Assembly: GCA_025350045.1 (NCBI GenBank)
Contig: JANXYM010000056.1
Span: 1 to 46,127 of the forward strand
Reading direction: 5' to 3'
DNA: 46,127 nt
Source: Methanomicrobiales archaeon
GTDB taxonomy: Archaea; Halobacteriota; Methanomicrobia; Methanomicrobiales; Methanospirillaceae
Positions 9,646-18,846 of the stretch are shown here, piece by piece. A program made the translations under genes and the position numbers. Below the pieces are notes generated by a model. That model was given only the letters and a program-made list of their open reading frames with translations, was not told the origin of the DNA and did not search any database. The first letter of the stretch is position 1. Each line of letters starts with the position of its first letter.

Positions 9646-10088
9646 TTTGCTGCTCCCAGTCCGGTTAAGAATCGCTTGATCGCTGCTACGAACTTCACGC
9701 CCTCATCCTCGTTCTTCGGGTAGTTCAGCTCGAGTTTGGGAATATCTTTCTGGTGGACAAGGAACTTGATCAGCTCGTTGGTGCGGGCGCATCCCATGCA
9801 CCCGAACGCGAGATCGGCATCGTTGATGATGATCGCTGCCTCAGCCGCCTCAATCATCGGTCCATAGAGGGACATACGGCCCCGCACCCCGGCGGGCACT
9901 TCGACTGCTGCCCATTTCAGTCCCTTTTTGGGCTCTTCCGGCGTAATCTGGAGCGGCGGGGATTCGAGTCCTGCGGTCTGGATGCGTTCGCGGATAGCAA
10001 TAGCAGATGATAGGGGTGTATGCCCGAAGCGTGCCACCATGTCAGAGAGGATCAGGCTCGTTGCCGGGTAGATGAATACTTTTACCAT
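9642..10088 (-). CDS. mmp5: Methanogenesis marker protein 5
   Basis: 148 aa from ATG 10088 ([11 protein letters not shown]). I prefer this start because GGAG lies 8 nt upstream and it leaves one base after the mmp6 stop; an ATG six codons upstream is weaker. The family hallmark [15 protein letters not shown] contains a CxxC pair, a possible metal or cluster site. No enzymatic activity is known to me. Coupled to mmp15 by a four-base overlap, and therefore produced with the MCR activation proteins. Confidence 0.88.
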   Translation of the reverse strand: MVKVFIYPATSLILSDMVARFGHTPLSSAIAIRERIQTAGLESPPLQITPEEPKKGLKWAAVEVPAGVRGRMSLYGPMIEAAEAAIIINDADLAFGCMGCARTNELIKFLVHQKDIPKLELNYPKNEDEGVKFVAAIKRFLTGLGAAK

Positions 10089-10089
10089 T

Positions 10090-10548
10090 TCAGGACTCCT
10101 GTGCATCGATCAGTTTTTTGAGTTTATGAATATCGAGTAACGGGTGCTCCAGCGGATCTTCCGGCGGAGGAACGCTTTTCTCATCCTTTTTGTCAAGTAC
10201 TTCAAGCCCGTGCGAGATATAGGGAAGGATCGACATCTCGAACTCCAGGCCATTGTACCCGGGCCGGGCACCGCCAAGGTTTGCCCGGCAGCGCCGGGCA
10301 TCACCGGGAGGAAAGCCCCGGTCTTTGACAAAGATATGGTCGGGATCGATCTTCCGCAGCTCGGCAACGATCCGGTCGACCTCCTCCTCTTTCCCATTGA
10401 TGACGAGGCCGAAACAGGTCTCTTTGATCATTACCCCTTTTGAGATCTCGTAACCCCGGCTCGCAAGGTCCGCCGGCGTAATCTCGAATGACTCCACCAT
10501 CACGTATTTCGTGACACTGCCAACGTGGGTAGGCGTATACCCGGTCAC
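10090..10548 (-). CDS. mmp6: Methanogenesis marker protein 6
   Basis: 152 aa. Starts inside the mmp3 stop (ATGA overlap). Family features: an N-terminal segment after MTGYTPTHVGS, the conserved KGVMIKETCFGLVINGKEEE, DHIFVKDRGFPPGDARRCRANLGGARPG, and a helical C-terminus. The arginine- and glycine-rich loop RGFPPGDARRCRANLGG looks like a ligand- or RNA-binding surface, but no function has been shown to my knowledge. Position between mmp3 and mmp5 is conserved in many methanogens. Confidence 0.88.
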   Translation of the reverse strand: MTGYTPTHVGSVTKYVMVESFEITPADLASRGYEISKGVMIKETCFGLVINGKEEEVDRIVAELRKIDPDHIFVKDRGFPPGDARRCRANLGGARPGYNGLEFEMSILPYISHGLEVLDKKDEKSVPPPEDPLEHPLLDIHKLKKLIDAQES

Positions 10549-12074
10549 GGTTTCACCTCGCGGATATACACGGTCTCTTTCTCCCGCACTTTTTTGAGCT
10601 TGTCCGTATCGATCACGCGCCCGATGATATTGGTTCCTTCAAATGGCTCTGAGGTAGGGCCGAATTCTTTACTCGCCGAGAGACGCACACCAACGAGCCC
10701 CGTACCTTTCCGGGAATCGTTGGTGATGGCGAGCGCAGCTGCCGGTGCCTCATCCTTCGGTGTGTTTTCCGGGTTGAGTTTCAGGCCGGCAGGTATCTCC
10801 GGCTTGAAGAGGACCACATCATCGAACCTGAAAAAGACCGGTATCATACCGGCATCATGCTGGTGGAGACCGGTTACCCGGCGAAAGACATCACAGCTGA
10901 GAGGAGCTGCGATATCATCGAGCGTGATATCGATCACCTTCTCCAGCGGGGCCGTTGTCACCTTCACTGCTTTTTCAGCAAGCACATCAAGGGTTGTGCC
11001 GGGTTCCTGTGACACAATGATCCTCGCAGCATCCTGTTTGTCTGAAGTCAGCGTCACGCCCCGGGCAGTGCAGATCTCCTGTGCTTTACTGAACGGGAGA
11101 CCCAGCAGGTCGATACGTGCCGGTTCTACGCTGACAGCAAAGATATCGTGTTCTTTGGCCAGTTTTGCCAGTTCGACACCCTGCACAACCTGGCCGGTGA
11201 CACTGTGTACGAGACTTGAGGGGACATCTGCCCGGTAGAGGTAAACACCGCCCGCCGTCTTTCCGGTGGCCCGTACCGTAACGGTCCCCTCACGACGGGG
11301 GCGGCGGAACTCCCTGGGCACGTCCTCGGTTCCTGCCAGCCCCTGGTCGAGGATATGGGTGCTCGTTGCCCTGCCTACGGTATACTTTCCTGACTGGAGT
11401 GCGAGCAGCATATGCTCCACGCTGCCGGCAGCTTCGGTGGAAATTTTGTCGGGAGTATATCCCTGTGCCATGATCTTCATGCGGGTGACGATCTGCACCC
11501 CGTCCTCCAGCACAAGGTCCATGTCGGTGGTAGTGAACGAGCGGCTCGTATCGGCCCAGCTGATGACCGGCTCAATCTTTGTGATCCGATCGCCGGAAGA
11601 AAAACGATCGAGTACTGCCCTGCCGCTCACGATCGTTCCCACGATTCCACCGCTCTCGTCAGCTCCGTGGTCAGCGGAATGCCGGACACGGGAGAAGATG
11701 AGATAGGAGCGGGCTGATTCATAGCCGCCACACCCGAGGATCACGTCCCCGCGATCGTAGAGATGGGGTTTGCGCTCGGGGCGGATGCCGGAAGGAAAGG
11801 GCCCGAACGCGGTGGCGTACCGGTCAGTCCAGTGAAGCCTGAGCTGCTCAATGATACCGGGTGATTCCAGGAATGCCGCTGCCTGTCCCTGGACCTCGAT
11901 CGTGACTTCACCTGCAGTTGTGGTGATCGCAAGACTGCTGGTCTTTGCCTGCTCTTTTACTGCCGGGCGAATGATCGCCACGCAGCAGCCCGGCTCGTGA
12001 CCGGACAGGATCGATGCGAGTGTACTGCCCGCAGCGATCTCCCTCCTGTCTCCATCAACATGGATGGTGATCAT
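10545..12074 (-). CDS. mmp3: Methanogenesis marker protein 3 (MCR activation)
   Basis: 509 aa, normal for the UPF0288/Mmp3 family. The N-terminus (MITIHVDGDRREIAAGSTL) looks like a beta-grasp domain; a cyclophilin-like barrel follows in the middle, which is why the family is sometimes called peptidyl-prolyl isomerase-like. The C-terminal third contains GVRLSASKEFGPTSEPFEGTN. Mmp3 has been found in the MCR activation complex with component A2, McrC, Mmp7 and Mmp17. Eight bases separate its ATG from the atwA stop, with a weak GTGAG ribosome site. Confidence 0.9.
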   Translation of the reverse strand: MITIHVDGDRREIAAGSTLASILSGHEPGCCVAIIRPAVKEQAKTSSLAITTTAGEVTIEVQGQAAAFLESPGIIEQLRLHWTDRYATAFGPFPSGIRPERKPHLYDRGDVILGCGGYESARSYLIFSRVRHSADHGADESGGIVGTIVSGRAVLDRFSSGDRITKIEPVISWADTSRSFTTTDMDLVLEDGVQIVTRMKIMAQGYTPDKISTEAAGSVEHMLLALQSGKYTVGRATSTHILDQGLAGTEDVPREFRRPRREGTVTVRATGKTAGGVYLYRADVPSSLVHSVTGQVVQGVELAKLAKEHDIFAVSVEPARIDLLGLPFSKAQEICTARGVTLTSDKQDAARIIVSQEPGTTLDVLAEKAVKVTTAPLEKVIDITLDDIAAPLSCDVFRRVTGLHQHDAGMIPVFFRFDDVVLFKPEIPAGLKLNPENTPKDEAPAAALAITNDSRKGTGLVGVRLSASKEFGPTSEPFEGTNIIGRVIDTDKLKKVREKETVYIREVKP

Positions 12075-12082
12075 TGCTCATC

Positions 12083-13696
12083 TCACGCGGCTGGCTGGGT
12101 CATGACCTTGCGCTCTTCTTCGGTCAGGATCGCAAGCACGTCTGCGGTCTTTCCGATCTGGACGATCTTACCGCCCCGCATCAGGGCGAGCCGGTCGCAG
12201 ATGTCCCGCACGAACTCCATATCATGGGAAACAACGATAAAAGTCTCATCCATCTCCTCGCGGGCATGGAGGATGGAATGTTTCACATCGATCTTGGTGA
12301 TCGGGTCCATGGTTCCCGTAGGCTCGTCGAGGATCACGATACGCGGTTCCCGGATCAGCACCTGTGCCAGTGCCACGCGATGCCGTTCACCCTCCGAGAG
12401 CTGGGCAGGCATCCGGTTAAGGATCTCTTTGCTCTTTTCATCAGTGAATCCGGCCATCTTGAGCGTGACTAACGCCTTTCGCATGGCCAGTTCTTTGGGA
12501 AATTCAAGGCCGATCGCATCGGTCAGGTTGTCGAGAACCGTGCGGTGCGGGAAGAGGTCGTACTCCTGGTGCAGGAGGCCGATGTAGGGAGTTGCCCGTC
12601 CCCGCTGATCGATCCCCGGCTTGGTCATATCGATCCATTCTTCACCGATGCGGATGTTTATCTCCCCGCTGGTGGGTTCGATAAGGCCGGCGATGATGCC
12701 GGAAAGCGTGGTCTTTCCTGCCCCGCTCTTCCCGATAACCCCGAAGATTTCCTTGGTGGAGACATCAAACGTAACGCCGTTGACTGCCTTGACCACTCCC
12801 CGGTCAACCGAAATATAGCGCTTCACGAGATCCCGGGCGACCATGACATGTTCACCCATCTCAGCGGCTTCGAACTGCTCGGTATCGTCACACCCTTTCA
12901 TGAACTCGGCGATGACCTCTCTGGGTGAGCCGAGTTTCGCAATGCTCCCGTCTATGAGAAGGATCGCGCGGTTGGCGACATCCTCGATCACCTGCGAAAA
13001 GTGCGAGGTGACGATGATACCCATATTATTGGTCTTTGCCGCTTCGATGAGCATCGCATGCACGATCTTTGCGGTGCCGGGATCGAGCGTGCCGGTCGGC
13101 TCATCGGCAAAGAGCAGGAACGGCTCCTTTGCCAGCTGGCGGGCAAGCACCACCCGCTGCTTTTCACCCCCGGAAAGGTCACGGGCGATATGCATCATCC
13201 GGTGCGAAAGCCGGACCTGGTCGATCAAGTCCGCTGCACGGTTGATCGCCTGGTCCTGCGGGTAACTGATATCATCGAGTGCATGGAGGACATTTTCAAT
13301 CACGCGGTCATCGCCATACAGGGCGAAGGTGCGCTGGAACATGATCGCGGTACGACGCATAAGCCGGCGCCGCAGCTCCTCATCTTTCTCGTTCCAGAGA
13401 TCCACATTCATCGCCGTGAGTTTCGCGCCGCAGCGCGAACAGGGTTTGCCCACAGCGCTTCCAACATCCATGTAATCGCAGCTGCCGCAGGCTGCCACGT
13501 GATAGACAATGCTGCCGCTCGTGGGGGGCTGTTCCACGCCGCGCATCAGGTGCATCAGCACGGTCTTACCGGCCCCGCTCCTGCCGATAATCCCGAGGAT
13601 CTCCCCTTCTGCGATCTCAAAAGAAATATTCTTGAGTATCCTCTGGCCATCGAAATCCATGCAGAGGTTGTCGACCGTGATCAATGGAGCCTTCAT
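12083..13696 (-). CDS. atwA: Methyl-coenzyme M reductase system component A2, double ABC ATPase
   Basis: 537 aa with two ABC domains on one chain. Domain 1: Walker A GRSGAGKT, signature LSGGEKQR, Walker B LLFADEPTGTLD. Domain 2: Walker A GKSGAGKT, signature LSEGERHR, Walker B IVILDEPTGTMD. Domain 1 contains a four-cysteine insertion (CGSC ... CSRC, 16 residues between the pairs) that looks like a metal or cluster site. No membrane segments, so it is a soluble ATPase of the AtwA family that powers reductive activation of MCR. It is the first gene of the mmp operon; the ATG at 13696 lies about 20 nt downstream of the predicted transcription start. Confidence 0.95.
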   Translation of the reverse strand: MKAPLITVDNLCMDFDGQRILKNISFEIAEGEILGIIGRSGAGKTVLMHLMRGVEQPPTSGSIVYHVAACGSCDYMDVGSAVGKPCSRCGAKLTAMNVDLWNEKDEELRRRLMRRTAIMFQRTFALYGDDRVIENVLHALDDISYPQDQAINRAADLIDQVRLSHRMMHIARDLSGGEKQRVVLARQLAKEPFLLFADEPTGTLDPGTAKIVHAMLIEAAKTNNMGIIVTSHFSQVIEDVANRAILLIDGSIAKLGSPREVIAEFMKGCDDTEQFEAAEMGEHVMVARDLVKRYISVDRGVVKAVNGVTFDVSTKEIFGVIGKSGAGKTTLSGIIAGLIEPTSGEINIRIGEEWIDMTKPGIDQRGRATPYIGLLHQEYDLFPHRTVLDNLTDAIGLEFPKELAMRKALVTLKMAGFTDEKSKEILNRMPAQLSEGERHRVALAQVLIREPRIVILDEPTGTMDPITKIDVKHSILHAREEMDETFIVVSHDMEFVRDICDRLALMRGGKIVQIGKTADVLAILTEEERKVMTQPAA

Positions 13697-13735
13697 AATT
13701 CCCTTTTATCTAATGTGGTACTGGTGTCATATTAC

Positions 13736-13744
13736 CTTTTATAT
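13736..13744 (-). promoter_or_regulatory. Box A of the atwA-mmp operon
   Basis: On the - strand the sequence reads GCATATAAAAGG, a good archaeal TATA box centred near 13740 and about 45 nt before the atwA ATG. A transcript would begin near 13715, leaving a short leader ending in AAAGGGAATT before the ATG. No further promoter-like gap occurs until the end of the AhpD gene, so all eight genes are probably one transcript. Confidence 0.6.
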
Positions 13745-13776
13745 GCTGCACTACACCGTCACGATCGCAAATGACC

Positions 13777-14598
13777 TTACTGTTTCTGCGAGGTGAGCAG
13801 CTCCTGCACAATGGGGAGAACCGCACTGACATCGTGTACCACGTGATCTGCTGCAGCATAGAGTTCTTCAGGACGATCGCCTGCCTGCTGGATGGTGAGG
13901 ATAGCGATATCGGCGTTCCGCATTGCGTTGAGATCATTGATTCCGTCACCCACCATCAGTACTTTGTCATATTCCTGCTGCAGGTCGCTGATGATCTGTG
14001 CTTTTACCGTAGGTGTGGCAACCCCGTACACCCGGTCCCGGGGGATGCCGAGATGGTCTGCCATCTTCTCCAGTTTTGTCACCCGGTCGCCGGATGCAAT
14101 AAAAGTCGGGACACCCATCCTGTGGAGAGCGGAGATCGTCTCTTTTGCCCCGTCAAACGGCCAGCCCCCGGCGGTGATGGTAAATTCGATTGCTCCGAGT
14201 GCCATGTTGATGATCGCCCCGCTGTTTAACGTTACAATCGATTCGGCTTTGCAGATTGTCCAGACATTGCGGATGCACTCCTGTAAGTCGCCCACCCGTG
14301 CCCGCTTGTCCGCGTAGAGGATATCGCCTATCTCTTCTGCTGTTGTTATCTTGCGGGTGCAGCTCACCCCAAAGCCCATATCGTGCTGGACAAGATATTC
14401 CGAGAGGAGCACATCTGACGGTGTGTTGATCATCTCCTTGGACTGCACGGGCAGTACAACCAGGACCCGATCCGGTGAGCTGAAGGTGAGCGTGGTGGTC
14501 TCGATACCGGGCAACAGTTTTTTGTTACAGATGTCTTTTGCCACACGGTAGGTATTCAGGAGCGTTCCTGCACTGTCAAAGACTACGGCAACCGACAT
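13777..14598 (-). CDS. HAD-superfamily soluble P-type ATPase-like phosphatase
   Basis: 273 aa. HAD motif I is VVFDSAGTLL (the second Asp of DxD replaced by Ala, as in P-type ATPase-like HADs that use DxxGT); motif II lies in PTFIASGDRVTKLE; motif III/IV is the classic MVGDGINDLNAM with GDGxND. There are no transmembrane segments, so this is a stand-alone P-domain-like phosphatase of the COG4087 type found in methanogens. Substrate unknown. It is 80 bp upstream of atwA on the same strand with a separate promoter between, so functional linkage to MCR activation is only suggested by proximity. Confidence 0.85.
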   Translation of the reverse strand: MSVAVVFDSAGTLLNTYRVAKDICNKKLLPGIETTTLTFSSPDRVLVVLPVQSKEMINTPSDVLLSEYLVQHDMGFGVSCTRKITTAEEIGDILYADKRARVGDLQECIRNVWTICKAESIVTLNSGAIINMALGAIEFTITAGGWPFDGAKETISALHRMGVPTFIASGDRVTKLEKMADHLGIPRDRVYGVATPTVKAQIISDLQQEYDKVLMVGDGINDLNAMRNADIAILTIQQAGDRPEELYAAADHVVHDVSAVLPIVQELLTSQKQ

Positions 14599-14616
14599 GG
14601 GACTCCCGGTAATAAA

Positions 14617-14624
14617 CTTATATG
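14617..14624. promoter_or_regulatory. Shared bidirectional TATA element between HAD gene and R15P isomerase
   Basis: CTTATATG on the + strand reads CATATAAG on the - strand. It lies about 22 nt before the HAD gene ATG (14598, effectively leaderless) and 38 nt before the isomerase ATG (14659). The 60-bp divergent spacer has no other A+T-rich box, so both genes may use the same element in opposite directions. Confidence 0.5.
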
Positions 14625-14658
14625 TACTTCACAGTCTCCATTGAATCAATGAAGCTGA

Positions 14659-15615
14659 ATGTTTCCTACTGAAACTGCCGAGAAGATAAAATGCATGGAG
14701 ATCCGGGGTGCGGGCAGGATAGCGCGAGCCGCAGCCGAAGCCTTAAAAAATGAGGCTCTGGGCTCAAAATCATCGATGACGGCTGCATTTACCGGTGAGA
14801 TGGAACGGGCAGCAGCCCTGCTGGTTGCAACCCGGCCGACTGCAGTCTCGCTCCCGAACGCGGTGCATATGGTGATGGCCGGCATTGGCCGGTCAAAGAC
14901 CGTTGACGAGGCGCGGGCGGGGATTGTCCAGCGTGCGGATGCGTTTATCCAATCTTCCCTGCATGCGGTAGAGACGATCGCAGAGTTCGGTGCCCGGCAT
15001 ATCCGGGACGGCGACACGATCCTTACGCACTGCAACTCTGAAGTGGCGCTCGGGTGCATCATCGAAGCGCACAGGAGCGGAAAGGAGATCGAGGTCTTTG
15101 CCACTGAGGTGCGCCCGAGAAACCAGGGCCTCATCACCATCCGGACCCTCAACGATGCCGGCATAAAGACGAATTTTATTGTGGATTCCGCTGTGCGATC
15201 GTTCATCAGCGATGTCGATCTCGTTATCGTTGGTGCGGACGCAGTGACGGTGAATGGGGCGGTCGTGAACAAGATCGGCACTGCGCAGGTCGCCCACTCG
15301 GCTTACGAAGCCCGGGTGAATGTGCTGGTTGCTGCCGAGACCTACAAGTTTGCCCCCCGCACGATCATCGGTGAAATGATCCGGATCGAGGAGAGGGCAG
15401 CGGCAGAGGTTCTGCCGGATGAGATAAGGCGAACCCTCCCCCACGTGACCGTCCGCAACCCGGCCTTCGATGTCACTCCTGCAGAGTTTATCGATCTGAT
15501 CGTGACCGAGAAGGGAGCAATTCCCCCCCAGATGGCGTACGTGATCATCCGGGAGTACCTCGGCTGGGATATCGGGGAATTCAATAAAGGTTTTGAGATG
15601 AATATCTCACAATAG
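14659..15615 (+). CDS. Ribose 1,5-bisphosphate isomerase
   Basis: 318 aa, of the archaeal R15P isomerase branch of the eIF2B/methylthioribose-1-phosphate isomerase family. It converts ribose 1,5-bisphosphate to ribulose 1,5-bisphosphate between AMP phosphorylase and type III RuBisCO in AMP degradation. The catalytic pair is visible as C125 in ILTHCNSEVALG and D194 in VGADAV; the substrate-contact segments MEIRGAG and VRPRNQG are also present. ATG 14659 gives the usual N-terminal helix; ATG 14695 (MEIRGAG) would cut it off. The RuBisCO and phosphorylase genes are not in the window. Confusion with eIF2B alpha is the main alternative, made unlikely by the active-site residues. Confidence 0.88.
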   Translation: MFPTETAEKIKCMEIRGAGRIARAAAEALKNEALGSKSSMTAAFTGEMERAAALLVATRPTAVSLPNAVHMVMAGIGRSKTVDEARAGIVQRADAFIQSSLHAVETIAEFGARHIRDGDTILTHCNSEVALGCIIEAHRSGKEIEVFATEVRPRNQGLITIRTLNDAGIKTNFIVDSAVRSFISDVDLVIVGADAVTVNGAVVNKIGTAQVAHSAYEARVNVLVAAETYKFAPRTIIGEMIRIEERAAAEVLPDEIRRTLPHVTVRNPAFDVTPAEFIDLIVTEKGAIPPQMAYVIIREYLGWDIGEFNKGFEMNISQ

Positions 15616-15662
15616 CAATGAGAAACGCTGATTACCGGACTACAAAAGGGGAACGAAACATT

Positions 15663-16481
15663 ATGGAGATACCATTCACCAAATTGCAGGGCAATGGCAA
15701 TGATTTTGTATTGATTGACGAATACGAAAAGACGATCATTCCCGACGAGATGAAGGCACGGTTTGCTGCAAGTTTCTGCGACCGCAGGTTCGGGATCGGT
15801 GCGGACGGTATCCTGTACCTGATGAGATCTTCTGGTGGCAACCTGCGGATGCGTATCCTCCAGCCCGACGAGAGTGAAGCCGAGATGTGCGGCAATGGTA
15901 TCCGCTGCCTGGCGAAATATGCCTTTGATGCCGGTTACGTCAAAGGCACCTGCACGGTCGATACCCTTGCCGGCCCCGTGGGCGTCGACATGGCATATCG
16001 TGATGATACGTTTGTGGCAACAATCAGTATGCCCACCCCGAAGTTCAGCAGGCCGGATATCCCCGCCCAGGGAGCCGGGGAGTACCGGGAACATATCGGT
16101 GTTTTTGAGGTCTATGCCGCCAACACCGGTGTCCCGCACGCGGTGGTACTGGTCGACGATCTGGAGAGTGTGAATGTTGAGGCGCTTGCACCCCCCATCC
16201 GCCACCACGACTCGTTTACCAAAGGTGCGAACGTGAACTTCGTGCAGAAAACCGGTGAGGATAGTATCCGGATCCGCACATTCGAGCGCGGTGTGGAAGG
16301 AGAGACCCTGTCCTGCGGTACCGGGGCAACGGCTTCTGCGGCAGTGGTCCATCATCTCGGCATGATGGGAGAAACAGTGAAGGTGGAAACCGAGGGCGGA
16401 CCGCTGGTCATTTATTTACAGGGCGGTGCGAAGATGGAAGGCCCGGCCGAGACGGTCTTTAACGGGAAGATCTCCTACTGA
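15663..16481 (+). CDS. dapF: Diaminopimelate epimerase
   Basis: 272 aa from ATG 15663; an upstream ATG at 15618 would add 15 residues that no DapF has, while GGGG at 15649-15652 precedes 15663. It interconverts LL- and meso-diaminopimelate in lysine synthesis. Both catalytic cysteines are present: C76 in EMCGNGIRC and C218 in LSCGTGATAS. N-terminal FTKLQGNGNDFVLID is the family signature. It follows the R15P isomerase by about 47 bp on the same strand and is probably co-transcribed. A run of eight T at 16599 follows. Confidence 0.95.
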   Translation: MEIPFTKLQGNGNDFVLIDEYEKTIIPDEMKARFAASFCDRRFGIGADGILYLMRSSGGNLRMRILQPDESEAEMCGNGIRCLAKYAFDAGYVKGTCTVDTLAGPVGVDMAYRDDTFVATISMPTPKFSRPDIPAQGAGEYREHIGVFEVYAANTGVPHAVVLVDDLESVNVEALAPPIRHHDSFTKGANVNFVQKTGEDSIRIRTFERGVEGETLSCGTGATASAAVVHHLGMMGETVKVETEGGPLVIYLQGGAKMEGPAETVFNGKISY

Positions 16482-16598
16482 TTTCTCCTCCTCCCGTACG
16501 GAGTACGTATCCTGTAGTGTCCGTCACGGGTCTGGCAATGGAGTATACTTCCCGCTAAAAGGATCAGGAACAAATGACCTGTGGCCTCCAATCCGACG

Positions 16599-16606
16599 TT
16601 TTTTTT
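16599..16606 (+). terminator. T-run terminator after dapF
   Basis: Eight consecutive T about 118 nt downstream of the dapF stop, the only such run in the convergent gap to the PAS gene. Archaeal transcription commonly ends at such U-tracts without a hairpin. Confidence 0.4.
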
Positions 16607-16682
16607 GTCAATAGCAGTGATGTTACCGAGTGACAGGTGATCCATCAGGAATTATACCCTTTTGGATTCCCCCTATACAGGA

Positions 16683-18743
16683 TTATTCCCGGTTGTCAGA
16701 AATCTCCCGGAACACAACCTGGATTGCCGGGATACCGTTATCGATGAAACGGGTCGCCATGACTTCTACATCCACAATCTTTCCATCGGGCCGGATGAAT
16801 TTTTCTCTGGCAGGGGGCAGGGTCACGGATTGAGTATTTTCGAGTGCTGCAACCCGCATCTTTACAAAATGCCGGGAATCGTGGTGAATAAAATCAAAAA
16901 TGGATCGCCCGATAAGGTCTGCGGGTGATGTTACCCCTGCGATAGCCAGTGCGGCCTCATTTGCAACAGCGATCTTCCCCTCTTTATTGATGATAATCGC
17001 ATCAAACGAATACTCCAGGAGGCGCCGGTACCGCTCTTCACTGGCAATAAGTGCGTCTTCTTTTGCTTTTCGTTCGGTGATATCTCTCGATATGCTGAAC
17101 AGCTCCAGGATCTTTCCGGACTCCGGATCGCGGATTATGTTCGTTGTGGATTCAAACCAGAGGTAATGACCATCCCGGTGACGAAAGCGAAAGCTTGAGG
17201 TAACCCTGTTGAGACCCGCACTCATGATGCGCATCAGATCCTGCCGGACCCGGTCAAGATCATCGGGGTGCACCATCTCAAGCAGGGATCTTCCCAGCAC
17301 CTCCTCAGCCGGATACCCGAGAACCGGGGTAACTACCGGAGAGACATAGGTAAGGATACATCCGGGGGTCTGGCGGTTGATAATGTCGAGGGAATTCTCT
17401 GCAAGGAACCGGTACTTCCGTTCGCTCTCTTTGAGGTTTTCATCAGCCAGCTTGCGCTCGGTAATGTTCCGTAAAGCTACCAGTACTGCCGGTTTTCCAT
17501 CGATAAGTGTCCGAACCCCCCTGCCCTCCACGGTCACCGGTGTGCCATCGAGCCTGAGCATCTGCAATTCGGTGTGTGGCGAGAATTCTCCGCCAAGATC
17601 TTTCCTGATATTTGCCTTCACCGTATCGCGGGAACTCGGCTCGATAAAATCCAGGACTGATTTTCCGATCATCTCTTCAGGGTGCGAAGCGCCAATGAGG
17701 GTATGGGCTGCGGTATTTGCGTAGATGATCTTCCCGTCACGGTGAAGGATGACCGCATCCGGAGAGATCTCCAGGAGTTTACGGGACCTCTCTTCACTTT
17801 CCAAGAGCGCCTTCTCTGCGCGTGTGCGTTTGGTGATGTCGAGAGCGGTGAAGGTGACGCCCAACGCGAGATCTGTAGAATTGAGCGGTGCGGAACTGAG
17901 AAGAATATCGATGATGCTCCCGTCTTTTCTCTGCCATTGCGTCTGGACAGTACCCGCCCCCGTCTGGGCAATGAGTTCATATTTGTCCCTGCCAACGGCA
18001 TCATATTCTTCCCGGGTTGTGTAGAATATCCTGGCGGACCTGCCGATGAGTTCGCTGGCATGATACCCGGTCATCTGGCACAAGCGGTTATTGACCTCAA
18101 AAATAACCCGGTTTGATACTACGCCTATGCCTACGGGGGCTGCGCTGATGATGCTGCGGAGCCGCGCTTCGCTCTCCTGCAATGCGTGCTCGCGATGCCT
18201 GAGCTCAGTGAGATCTTCCAACCGGACCGAGACACCTTTGCGCCCGTCATGAAATACCATGGGAGTGACGTGACAGGAATAGAACCGGTCTCCTTTGTTC
18301 AGCGCCAGTGTCCCCTGCCAGTTTTTTCCTGAGATACCGGTTTTTACTATCGCGATAAAATCTTCAAGCGCATTATCGAATACCGGAACCGCGGCCGAGT
18401 ATTCAATATTCTTTCCCAGGAGGTCGGCACTTGTCACCCGGAGTATATTCAGAAAAGGCTCATTGGCAAAGACGATGCGCAGGCTGCTGTCCAGATGCAT
18501 GACGAGATCTGAAGAGATCGAGAGCATTGCCGACTGCGGCATCCGGTTTGAAAGGGCATAGATCTTTGCCATGCCGAAATGGCGCATCTCAACCTGGCCG
18601 GAGACCAGCAGGTTTTCGAGGTAGCGCCCGGCAGTGTTCCGGTTGATAGCGATCTTTTTTACAATATCTGTTATACTAAGCCCCTGCGGGTATTCCTTTA
18701 AGAGATCGGTTATTTGGGCAGTGATCTGCCTGCTCAGTGCCAT
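16683..18743 (-). CDS. Five-PAS-domain sensor protein with N-terminal HTH, no kinase
   Basis: 686 aa. Residues 1-65 form a helix-turn-helix or winged helix (GLSITDIVKKIAINRNTAGRYLENLL), followed by about five PAS/PAC repeats near 70-185, 190-310, 320-440, 445-565 and 570-683, each introduced by SE(A/E/R)xR-type linkers and ending in DITKRTRAE, NITERKLAD, DITERKAKE or a degenerate REISDNRE. No histidine kinase, GGDEF, receiver or transmembrane part is present, so it is a cytoplasmic one-component regulator with stacked small-ligand or redox sensors, typical of Methanomicrobiales. Effector and target genes unknown. A TATA-like sequence on the - strand at 18770-18780 places the transcript start close to the ATG. 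Confidence 0.88.
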   Translation of the reverse strand: MALSRQITAQITDLLKEYPQGLSITDIVKKIAINRNTAGRYLENLLVSGQVEMRHFGMAKIYALSNRMPQSAMLSISSDLVMHLDSSLRIVFANEPFLNILRVTSADLLGKNIEYSAAVPVFDNALEDFIAIVKTGISGKNWQGTLALNKGDRFYSCHVTPMVFHDGRKGVSVRLEDLTELRHREHALQESEARLRSIISAAPVGIGVVSNRVIFEVNNRLCQMTGYHASELIGRSARIFYTTREEYDAVGRDKYELIAQTGAGTVQTQWQRKDGSIIDILLSSAPLNSTDLALGVTFTALDITKRTRAEKALLESEERSRKLLEISPDAVILHRDGKIIYANTAAHTLIGASHPEEMIGKSVLDFIEPSSRDTVKANIRKDLGGEFSPHTELQMLRLDGTPVTVEGRGVRTLIDGKPAVLVALRNITERKLADENLKESERKYRFLAENSLDIINRQTPGCILTYVSPVVTPVLGYPAEEVLGRSLLEMVHPDDLDRVRQDLMRIMSAGLNRVTSSFRFRHRDGHYLWFESTTNIIRDPESGKILELFSISRDITERKAKEDALIASEERYRRLLEYSFDAIIINKEGKIAVANEAALAIAGVTSPADLIGRSIFDFIHHDSRHFVKMRVAALENTQSVTLPPAREKFIRPDGKIVDVEVMATRFIDNGIPAIQVVFREISDNRE

Positions 18744-18769
18744 TGGTCTGTTATTATCTGGTCTCTTTT

Positions 18770-18780
18770 GATATAATAAT
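18770..18780 (-). promoter_or_regulatory. TATA-like box of the PAS regulator gene
   Basis: TTATTATATC on the - strand, centred about 30 nt before the ATG at 18743, predicting a nearly leaderless transcript. Confidence 0.45.
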
Positions 18781-18809
18781 TACAATTTTCCTGCGATTTT
18801 TCTCTATCC

Positions 18810-18823
18810 AAAAAAAGAAAAAA
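18810..18823 (-). terminator. T-rich terminator after radB
   Basis: On the - strand the sequence 23-36 nt past the radB stop is TTTTTTCTTTTTTT, a strong U-tract. It separates larC-radB from the promoter of the PAS gene. Confidence 0.55.
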
Positions 18824-18846
18824 GAATGCGGCCGGGTACCCCGCCG

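Noticed and set aside
15618-15662. Earlier dapF start
   Set aside because: It adds 15 residues not seen in the family; the canonical MEIPFTKLQGNGND start is at 15663.
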